From Eretmocerus hayati (Eukaryota > Arthropoda > Insecta > Hymenoptera > Aphelinidae): a DNA stretch of 64,000 bases. The stretch is from positions 9,803,268-9,867,267 of the forward strand of contig CM056744.1 of assembly GCA_029851415.1 (NCBI GenBank). The letters are read 5' to 3'. Position 1 is the first letter of the stretch, and each line of letters starts with the position of its first letter. Below the pieces are notes generated by a model. The model was not told the DNA's origin. It saw only the letters and a list, made by a program, of their open reading frames with translations, and did not search any database. The position numbers and the translations under genes are program-made. Below, in pieces: positions 55,481 to 64,000 of the stretch.

Positions 55481-58422
55481 AAGTCCACAGTTTAATTTTT
55501 TTTGGATGCGCGGGTCCTTCAAGAGTCAGAATATACCCAATTGCCCTTCGAACTCGGTCGGCTTTTTTTTATATGGCCGATTTAGTGCAAAATTTTGCAT
55601 TTTTTTTCCTTTCTCTCCGAATAGCTGGAAAACTATGGATTTTCCGGGATTTTGGCTTGGGCAGTTTTGGAGCTAATGAAATTTCGAAGCGAATGAAAAA
55701 AAAACATGACAATATGTTGATTTGGTCGTCAGCAGCTGCAATAAACAATGAATTTGACACAATATTTAAATTGTTTATTGCTCCCTGAATATTGGCAGTA
55801 CAAGTCTGAAATGGCTGGAATTGACGTATTTTGGGACGCTCTTGATATTGGCAGAATTAGAACCCGATACAATTAAATTAGCCCGTCTTAGCCTATTTGT
55901 TTATAAGAAAATAGTGCAAAGTTCATGTTGAAAAATTTCTGGGTTCCGATCCTCTGAGCTAATGGCGAAAAATCAGGTGAGTCCTCTGAAACATACTATT
56001 CAATAAACCATCAAGAAAATTCTCAATACATTATTGGGTATGCACAAACTTTGCATTTGTTTAAAAAAAGAGAATTCTGCCGATTTTGTTTGTTCAATTG
56101 TTCGGGAACGGTAGGGACTATTGAAATGATTCTTTCGGATCTATGACACCTGATTTTTGCTCCAAATTTTAAGCCCTAGTACGTCCCTCCACAGTAATTT
56201 GTTTTCGAGATATGCTTTTTTTTAAAAAAATCGAAATCTCATAAACAAATAGAGATTAAGAACTCAAATTTGGTCTAGACGTGGGTGAGTTTTCAGAAAA
56301 TGCTACAAAGCATCGAAGAATATTACTAGTCTGCCCATAAATCATAAACCAAGAGTGAAAGTCGAAGGAAATCTGGAAAGGGTCGCGGAACGACCGGAGG
56401 AGGCGTGGTGGGGGAAGCCAGTGCGCACTCTGAGCCAAGCGCGAGAAACTGAATTGCACGCTTCAAACTCGGACGCGTTAAACTTTTTGGCAATATTTCG
56501 ACATCTACTGGTCCAATTTTCTTCATTCTTTCGCTAATTGGGGGTACCATTCTCAGATTAGGATGAATGGTGAACTTACTTTTTCGAAGTGACCATAACG
56601 AAAGAAGTTATTTGCAAAGCCATTAGTACAAAGATTTTCAATGCTTATTGAGAAGCAATAGGATGAACTTGACCTCATGAATAAACCACTTCATGAAAAA
56701 AAGTGAATTATTATCCAACAGGATTGTCATATAAAAATAGATTTCCTCAATATTCCGGACGAGTTTTCCGTCTCGAGCGGCCATATTCATTTTGGATCGA
56801 TAAAAACATCATCATTGTTTATTTTAGGAGAAGCTACCCCGAATAATGGAAAGAATGGTCGAATTCGGTTGGATAGTCTTGGAGATAACCATGATTCTTG
56901 AAGCGCATCCGAATTTGAAGCGCGCGCGTGGGGGAAACCGGAGAGAGGCTGTTGAGAGAGCGTGCAGAAATGGGATCGCGCGCTTCAAATTCGGATGCGC
57001 TTCAAGAATCATGGTTATCTCCAAGACTATCCAACCGAATTCGACCATTCTTTCCATTGTTCGGGGTAGCTTCTCCTAAAATAAACAATGATGATGTTTT
57101 TATCGATCCAAAATGAATATGGCCGCTCGAGACGGAAAACTCGTCCGGAATATTGAGGAAATCTATTTTTATATGACAATCCTGTTGGATAATAATTCAC
57201 TTTTTTTCATGAAGTGGTTTATTCATGAGGTCAAGTTCATCCTATTGCTTCTCAATAAGCATTGAAAATCTTTGTACTAATGGCTTTGCAAATAACTTCT
57301 TTCGTTATGGTCACTTCGAAAAAGTAAGTTCACCATTCATCCTAATCTGAGAATGGTACCCCCAATTAGCGAAAGAATGAAGAAAATTGGACCAGTAGAT
57401 GTCGAAATATTGCCAAAAAGTTTAACGCGTCCGAGTTTGAAGCGTGCAATTCAGTTTCTCGCGCTTGGCTCAGAGTGCGCACTGGCTTCCCCCACCACGC
57501 CTCCTCCGGTCGTTCCGCGACCCTTTCCAGATTTCCTTCGACTTTCACTCTTGGTTTATGATTTATGGGCAGACTAGTAATATTCTTCGATGCTTTGTAG
57601 CATTTTCTGAAAACTCACCCACGTCTAGACCAAATTTGAGTTCTTAATCTCTATTTGTTTATGAGATTTCGATTTTTTTAAAAAAAAGCATATCTCGAAA
57701 ACAAATTACTGTGGAGGGACGTACTTGGGCTTAAAATTTGGAGCAAAAATCAGGTATTATAGATCCGAAAGAATCATCTCAATAGTCCCTACCGTTCCCG
57801 AACAATTGAACAAACAAAATCGGCAGAATTCTCTTTTTTTAAACAAATGCAAAGTTTGTGCATACCCAATAATGTATTGAGAATTTTCTTGATGGTTTAT
57901 TGAATAGTATGTTTCAGAGGACTCACCTGATTTTTCGCCATTAGCTCAGAGGATCGGAACCCAGAAATTTTTCAACATGAACTTTGCACTATTTTCTTAT
58001 AAACAAATAGGCTAAGACGGGCTAATTTAATTGTATCGGGTTCTAATTCTGCCAATATCAAGAGCGTCCCAAAATACGTCAATTCCAGCCATTTCAGACT
58101 TGTACTGCCAATATTCAGGGAGCAATAAACAATTTAAATATTGTGTCAAATTCATTGTTTATTGCAGCTGCTGACGACCAAATCAACATATTGTCATGTT
58201 TTTTTCTTCATTCGCTTCGAAATTTCATTAGCTTCAAAACTGCCCAAGCCAAAATCCCGGAAAATCCATAGTTTTCCAGCTATTCGGAGAGAAAGGAAAA
58301 AAAATGCAAAATTTTGCACTAAATCGGCCGTATAAAAAAAAGCCGACCGAGTTCGAAGGGCAATTGGGTATATTCTGACTCTTGAAGGTCCCGCGCATCC
58401 AGAAAAAAAAAACTGTGGACTT
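55481..58422. repeat. 2.94-kb near-perfect palindrome
   Basis: The left arm 55481 to about 56932 and right arm about 56975 to 58422 (each ~1.45 kb) are nearly identical reverse complements around a ~45-bp centre (GGGGGAAACCGGAGAGAGGC region). Ends read AAGTCCACAG and CTGTGGACTT. Few indels are visible between the arms, suggesting recent formation or ongoing gene conversion. Mirrored open frames (e.g. 56326-56550 and 57353-57577) are arm copies, not genes. Confidence 0.9.
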
Positions 58423-58689
58423 GTATATTTTGTAACTCAAATAAGCTAATTCGCCTGGACTAACGGCGCGTGTCGCCGTGTAAAGCGGCATATGCGTCTT
58501 GTGCCAAAAACTTTGTTCTTCACGATAACCTTGTTGGATTCGCCGACGTCCAGGGCACCACCTACACTCGAAGGATAAGTAGAGACGCGTGGTGGCCAAA
58601 AGAAGAAGCTTAGGCCGCCTCAATAGTGGACCTTCCCCCACCATGGGAGTTGTAGGACCTGTGTATAAGACCGTGCTCGATCGCGATTC

Positions 58690-61186
58690 GCGCCGCGCGA
58701 CTGAACAGCTGTTGCTCATCTTGCTTGAAGCGTCGTCTGCAGCACGCGGTCTCATTTGAAAACAGCGAACCACGGATGAGAATAATTTCTCCGTGAACAC
58801 ATTACCGATGTGTGGATTTCTTCAGATTCTCCATGATATCAAATAATACATTGTTCTATGATATTGCTCGCAACCGAATTTCACGATTTTCATACCATCA
58901 TCATTTTAGAAAATTGTAATGTATGCGATCCATAATTTTCAACAAACAGGTAATGAGCGTTGCTACTTCGGCGATAAGATAATCTCGTAATGGAAGAGCT
59001 GTCATCACGTTTTCGAAAAATATTTAGATAGTTAGTCGATTTTGAATCAAAGGCCTAAGATGCAAAGTGAGCAAAGTGAGGCTTGCTTGCTACTTGTAAG
59101 CACACCATCTCATTAATGGCAAGGGTTTTCTAATTTGCAGAGCAAAGCGGGTTGGACCAGAAAAAATTGAAGACATATCTTTGTGTTTTCTGTATACTGC
59201 CAAGTTGGGTAATTTTGATAAAACTTTGGTATTTTTTATTTTGTTCGGCTCGTAACTTCAAAATAATTATGAACATCGGCAAATCTTAATTTAATCAGTG
59301 GTCAATCGAGAACTTATAGGCACAACGTTAGAATGAGGGTTTGCAAAGTGAATTTGATAGCCGGAGCTATTGAGCCTATATTTGTAGTTTAAAAAGTGTA
59401 CCAAAGTTAGACCCAGACTTTGTAACTTTGGGCGCACTCACAAAATAATTCAGCTTTAGCCACTGCGATGTGAGTGGATCAATTATAATCAGACAAACAT
59501 CTTACTCTCGACTATTTTACTCATTTTGTAACCACATGAATCATCGCTGGACTCAAGATGAGCACAAGAATTCAACCACATTGACAAGCTAACTTTGGTA
59601 CACTTTTTCTCTTTTTTTCCTGTTTTTTCATCCTCAATGTTCTACAAGGTTGTACGCCCCCCAAATGTGAAGATGGTTTCTTCAATATGGTGATAATGTG
59701 ATCGAAATATAACATTGTTTACTCGCAGTTCATCTTAACATAGTTTTTGTCAGATCAATAAATTACTGGACCATCCGCTCCTCTCGCGCTCTTCGCTGCT
59801 AAATCAGCCCTGTTGAAAAAAATGTGCAACAAATAACAAGTATTCACGCGAGATCTATGTCGATTCAAAATGTTGTTCACACAGCATTTTCCTGTCCCAG
59901 TGTTGGGTCGAGACCACGAATCGTGTCCCAGAATTAATTGGAACCAAATCAGATATCTAGGAATGAATTAGATCTGTAAAAAGTTCGATGTTGTGATGAT
60001 TGGTAACTTTTATGGCTATTTTTCTTCTTAATTTAGGGAAAAAATACATGTATTTTTCTACGCGAGAAAAAACAGTCTCGCATAATCGGAATATGACAAA
60101 CACATCTTAGACAGCCCAAAGTGTGAATCGCGATTATTATATCTAGTATCCCGTGCACCCGTTGTTCTCACTTAATTAAGCGATACGACTATTTGTCTTG
60201 CCAAACGCAGCTTCGAGAGATAAAATACTTAGAGGGTGTTGTAAAATTGCCCACTATCACAAAATTACCCAATTTGGCAGATTTGATACTTTTGGGACTG
60301 AATGAATGGAAGATTGGTTTCAAACGATGTCGAAAATTGAGAAAATTGGCCCACACTGTACTCTTGGAAAGAAATGTCCCTTTCATCCCTTCAAAAAAGT
60401 TCTCCCCTTTCCTTCTCAAATTTCTATAAAAACTCTTTTATGTAACTCATTGCATAGTGAATCGAAATATTCAGAAACTGGTTTTAGTGTTTTTTTATTA
60501 CTTAACGGACAAGACAGTCGTCTGTTTCTCAAAATTTACAGTATACCCTTGCAGAAATTGTACATGACTCAAACACTGAAAACGTAACAAACTTTTAATC
60601 TACTTGCCAAAAATAGATTAAGTTGGTGCCTGTAAGTCTGAAAGTGTTGCGCCCAGTCAAGTTTTTAATGGTAGATAATAGCGCTCCTCTCTCTTCTGTT
60701 AGGAATCACCTGGATCTTTCATATCGGCGAATCTTCCAACTTCGAAAAGAAGTGAAGTGAATCATCTGCTGCACGTCATTTTTCAAGTCACTACGAAAAT
60801 TGAGAAGCATAGAGGAAGGCAAAAAGTTGGAAAAATATAGTGTACACACACGATACAAAAAATGATTTCTTGGGGTTGTATATTCGAATCACTCAATTAA
60901 AAACGGATCTACTGTAATAATTTAAAATAACAACTGAATACACAACCGAATACAATCATTGGATCCTACAGAGTATCGTATAAGTACTCTACGATAGTAC
61001 TCAACTTAAAATTAGCAAATCTGTACTGGAACAAGAGTCTTCCGTGTTACTGCCTTGACCTGCAATATATTTTGAGTATAGATTCGAACCTTCCTTCAAC
61101 AGTATCGTCAGTATGATCATACCGAGGAATTTTTACCCGAAATTCCTCGAGTTCATCGAAATCTTTCAATGTAATGTATGACATAT
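58690..61186. other. AT-rich stretch without recognisable genes
   Basis: Apart from the small TIR element at 59391-59608 I see nothing. The open frames around 60190-60590 have no recognisable domain. Confidence 0.4.
59391..59608. mobile_element. 218-bp TIR MITE
   Basis: It starts AAAAAGTGTACCAAAGTTAG and ends with the exact inverted CTAACTTTGGTACACTTTTT. No coding content. Confidence 0.75.
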
Positions 61187-61960
61187 TCAGTTCTCACAAG
61201 GGTATTCTATGAGTTTTTTCAAATCACCATCGCACAGATAACTTAGAATCTCTTCAGAGCAAGAGTCCGGCCAATTCATGTTCGTAACAAGATTGAGAAT
61301 TTTCTTAGCTGAAGTCAAGAGTTTTGATCTCTTCAGACCTTTCTGATACTGCCTTTCAATAATATCCACAAAAAGAGAACATTCCTCTGTTGACCGTAAC
61401 TTCGAAACGAATTTTTGAAAATCAATATTCAACGCATGTTTCGCCATTGTGTCAGAATCTTTGAAAAGGATATCATACAGAGACGTGTAACTATCTATTT
61501 TTTGACATTTCAAAAATTTCATATCTTGGTCAATCTGCGCATCTATCAAATCAAGACAAGAATTTTTCACGAGGCTATGTAACACTTCACAATCATTTGC
61601 GACTTTCTCACTGACATATTTTTTCAATTTTCTCATTTTCTTCACGTGAATTATCAAAGTGATGAGAACTTCTTCATCCTCCTCGCTCGGAAATTCAGCA
61701 TATCCTGTGTAATATTTCACGAGTTTAGAAGTCGGTGGCTTTCCTTTTATATCTTCAAGGTTAATATCAGCCCCAGCTTCCAACAACTTTAAAGTTCCAA
61801 GATAAGTTCGTCTTTCTATAGAAATATGCAGAGGCGTTCGTTTACGAATATCTTGTGCATTCACGTCTAAATTAGGGTATCTCAACAATTTTACAAGTAT
61901 TGAATCGTCTTTTTGATTGCAAATTATACCGATAAGGTAGATCTCATCGATATTTTGACT
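61187..61960 (-). pseudogene. Broken ankyrin gene, C-terminal fragment with PRANC-like tail
   Basis: The open frame runs from after a TAG at 61961-61963 to the stop at 61187. It starts mid-repeat and continues through LDVNAQDIRKRTPLHISIER and LKLLEAGADINLED, aligning with residues ~760-1000 of the intact gene at 33.7-36.7 kb. The tail reads SYTSLYDILFKDSDTMAKHA, a long helical block, then CSEEILSYLCDGDLKKLI. This is the pattern of a PRANC domain ending in an F-box-like segment, a module that in known proteins links ankyrin repeats to SCF ubiquitin ligases. Function of this fragment is unlikely. Confidence 0.7.
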
Positions 61961-61963
61961 CTA

Positions 61964-62255
61964 TCGCTCGATTTGATGAAATACATTTAATGGATGAATT
62001 TATCGTTCTTTCGAGCCACTCATAATCGTCGCGCTCAGGCGGCGATCACAGTTTGACAAATGTCAAACTGCGACCTTCGAGGCTCCACTTTCATAGTGGC
62101 TGCATCACGAAGGGATTTTTTTTTTTTTTGGATTTTTTAATTTTTTATTGAAAGATCGACCAAGAGATGAAAAAATTCTTCCTCGGGCGGGACTTGAACC
62201 TCGCAATCTCCGGTACTCCGGACCGGCGCCTTAACCAAAGGGACTATCAGAACAA
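61964..62255 (-). mobile_element. tRNA-derived SINE and adjoining insert breaking the ankyrin gene
   Basis: On the minus strand from ~62252: GTTCTGATAGTCCCTTTGGT, then TTAAGGCGCCGG, an anticodon-like arm (CCGGT-CCGGAGT-ACCGG) and B box GGTTCAAGTCCC. The unit continues to an A-rich tail ending in A13 (~62113), a ~140-bp SINE layout. A further ~150 bp of non-ankyrin sequence follows, with a 22-nt dyad near 62052-62073 (stem CAGTTTGACA). By comparison with the intact paralogue about 95 codons are absent, so the event was replacement rather than simple insertion. Confidence 0.65.
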
Positions 62256-63745
62256 CAATCACCAATGCAGCGAGCGTTAATGTTAGCTCCGTGAATCAAA
62301 AAGATATCCATGACTTTTTGCTGCCTCATAAGAATTTCGTGTTTTATACTTTTCAAAAATTTTGCACTTCTATTATATCCTGCGATACCTGCACGGAGAA
62401 ATAAAGGCAAGTCAAAATTTCTCAATAAAGGAGTCCACGCTTTCGAGTTCAAGACATCAAGTTTAGCTCCGTGTTGGATCAGTAACTCAATGATCCGTAT
62501 GTGATGTGCTCGACTTGGTAGCCAATCGACGTCATCACTAGTGCCATAAAGCTCGTGTGATGGATCGAGCTGCTCAGCTCTGAAATGATCACAAGCAAAG
62601 TGAAGGGGCGAGTTTCCCTCACAGTCTACCAAATTCACATCAGCTCCGTGGGCCAGGAGAAGCTCAACGAAATCAACACGATTGAGCTCGACAGCAAAAT
62701 GCAGAGCGGAATATTCGGGATACCAGAACGATTGAGAATGGATACAGGAATTGATTGATGCCCCATTCTTGATCAGGTTTTCAACTGTCTTTAAATCGTC
62801 TCCCGTGCACGCCATTTGCAAGTACGAGAGCCCAAGTCTGTCTGTGTGATCGATGTTTCGCGGATTCTTTGATAAGAAAATTTTCTCTATTTCTGTCAGT
62901 GGTTGAACTTTCCCATATTTATTATTTGTCCTGAACAACTCGTGCAGGGGTGTACGACCTTGTCCATTTTCTGGATTGGGATCAGTACCATACTGTAGCA
63001 ACAATTCTATCATTTTTGATCGTTTCTTAGGTTCCATTTCTGGATCCCTGCACACCAAGTGTAACGGACCCTCTCCGTATTTATCAAGTTTTGAAGCATC
63101 CGCACCACGTTCAAGAAGTAGTTTTAAGACTGCCCAAGAAGATGCTCTAGCAGCAAAATGTAAGGCTGTCAAACCAGGGTATTGCTCGTCATCCACAGAG
63201 ACAGATCTATTCACATCAACTTTGTTCTCGATGAAATATTTGATCAGATTTGTGAGCTTGACAGTATTTTCATCATGAAGTATTAGAGAGCAAGATATTA
63301 AAATGATACTCAATCCATTCTGATCCTCAAAATTGATATGATGCTTCATCACTGCGTGTATAACATATTCCAAAATGAGTTCATTATCCAAATGATGACT
63401 GGGACTATCTCTGAAAATACTATGAACATGTGTTCGACCACGATCGTCTAGAGCAAAAAAATCAATTTCATCGTGCTTCAAAATATTGGTGATTGCTCCT
63501 TTGTTCAATAGACGATAATCAGAACATAGAGCAAAGTGCAAAGGAGTGAATCCCTTCCACTGATCATTCTCGAAAATTGAGCGAGTCTTCAGCGAAAGAT
63601 TGTGAGAAAGAAACTTATCGATAGCTTTGGAATTTCTTATCAAACAAGCTGCGTGGAATAAAGCATTATCATTTTCATTATCTGGTTTCAAGTCTTTCGA
63701 ATTTTCCAACACAAACTCGATTATCTTACGTGCATCTGCAATCAA
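62250..63745 (-). pseudogene. Broken ankyrin gene, N-terminal and middle fragment
   Basis: About 498 codons of ankyrin repeats stay open without an internal stop (LFHAACLIRNS, TPLHFALCS, TALHFAARASS, LLERGADASKL, LHFAVELNR, LLAHGADVN, MDIFLIHGANINARC). It aligns through its length with residues ~120-640 of the intact gene at 33.7-36.7 kb, at perhaps half identity by eye. It has no ATG at its left edge: the frame enters from 63745 with codons for ALIADARK, and the equivalent of residues ~1-120 is missing, replaced by the GC-rich minisatellite. The right edge passes into the SINE and stops at 62231. An upstream exon beyond the window remains possible. Confidence 0.75.
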
Positions 63746-63766
63746 GGCACCCGGGGAAAACGTAAT

Positions 63767-63980
63767 GGGCCGTGACCCCCGGGGGCCACGGTCCTATGGT
63801 GGGCCGTGGCCACGGTCTCTGGTGGGCCGTGGCCACGGTCTCTGGTGGGCCGTGGCCCCCGGAGGTCACGGTCCTATGGTGGGCCGTGGTCCCCGGGGGT
63901 CACGGTCCTATGGTGGGCCGTGGTCCCCGAGGGTCACGGTCCTATGGTGGGCCGTGGTCCCCGGGGGGTCACGGTCCACC
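63767..63980. repeat. GGGCCGTGG minisatellite, 34-bp and 23-bp units
   Basis: Five units of about 34 bp (GGGCCGTGGTCCCCGGGGGT then CACGGTCCTATGGT) and two of 23 bp (GGGCCGTGGCCACGG then TCTCTGGT). Each contains dyads such as CCGTGGCCACGG. Very GC-rich against an AT-rich host. Confidence 0.9.
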
Positions 63981-64000
63981 AGTATGCTACAAATTCTCTT

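Larger units (their letters stand above)
53408..58684. repeat. Composite of nested inverted repeats, 5.3 kb
   Basis: The outermost pair, 53408-53540 and 58555-58684, is inverted and shares ACGGTCTTATACACAGGTCC and CCACCACGCGTCTCTAC. Inside it lie two separate palindromes (53540-55190 and 55481-58422) and diverged linking segments. GTCCAGGGCACCACCTACA occurs in the same orientation at about 55313 and 58550. All long open frames here, including 58234-58800 (-), cross repeat arms and have no domain. Confidence 0.7.

Noticed and set aside
58234..58800. 188-codon minus-strand open frame
   Set aside because: It spans the end of a palindrome arm and the linker repeats; no domain, and related arm copies are broken.
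61961..62250. Intron joining the two halves of the second ankyrin gene
   Set aside because: No convincing donor or acceptor at the edges; the insert has a SINE layout, and ~95 codons of homologous sequence are missing.
1..64000. CRISPR array
   Set aside because: The tandem repeats lack uniform repeats with unique spacers, and the sequence is eukaryotic.

Overview
The window looks like AT-rich nuclear DNA of an insect, most likely a parasitoid wasp. The evidence is a Jockey-type LINE with both ORFs open, a Ty3/Gypsy LTR retrotransposon, tRNA-derived SINE-like copies, many foldback and terminal-inverted-repeat elements, and two related ankyrin-repeat genes. One of these ends in what reads as a PRANC/F-box-like tail, a combination known from chalcidoid wasps such as Nasonia. 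There are no bacterial-style operons. The species assignment is inference.

Layout, left to right. 1-8 kb: no convincing gene. It holds a GC-rich transposon-like patch (1.8-2.33 kb), a pogo/Tigger-like end (2.5 kb), a 10-bp minisatellite split by a MITE (4.9-5.5 kb) and a degenerate ~100-bp repeat (7.7-8.0 kb). 8080-12822 (minus): an apparently full-length LINE with overlapping ORF1 and ORF2, bounded by a 13-bp target-site duplication. 15307-16306: a 1000-bp TIR element with four copies of CCATGGAATGTGACA. 16556-18984: a TA-flanked pogo/Tc1-like TIR element holding a near-perfect 762-bp palindrome. 20.5-23.6 kb: a small and a large foldback, the large one with a second foldback nested in one arm. 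24.8-26.8 kb: minisatellites and a small palindromic MITE. 27-32 kb: mostly featureless.

32095-33462 is another palindrome, about 200 bp downstream of an intact, apparently intronless 1010-codon ankyrin gene (33670-36702, minus). 37487-39619 is a 2.1-kb TIR element with 30/60-bp GGGCGTAA minisatellites in opposite orientations. 41586-50520 is a foldback whose loop was hit by a 7.7-kb Ty3/Gypsy element (42185-49911, minus). The Gypsy LTRs differ at one site seen by eye. It has a tRNA-Lys-type PBS, a TATA box, an 80-bp U3 repeat array and a textbook -1 frameshift signal between gag and pol. 53.4-58.7 kb is a stack of nested inverted repeats that includes a ~2.94-kb palindrome. 61.2-63.8 kb (minus) is a second ankyrin gene, related to the first but broken by a SINE-containing replacement and cut at its N-terminus by a GC-rich minisatellite.

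No pathway can be assembled here. The host component is a small ankyrin/PRANC-like family (one intact member, one broken), and nearly everything else is mobile or repetitive DNA. Genes were read by eye from motifs. Repeat boundaries come from visual alignment and may be off by a few bases.
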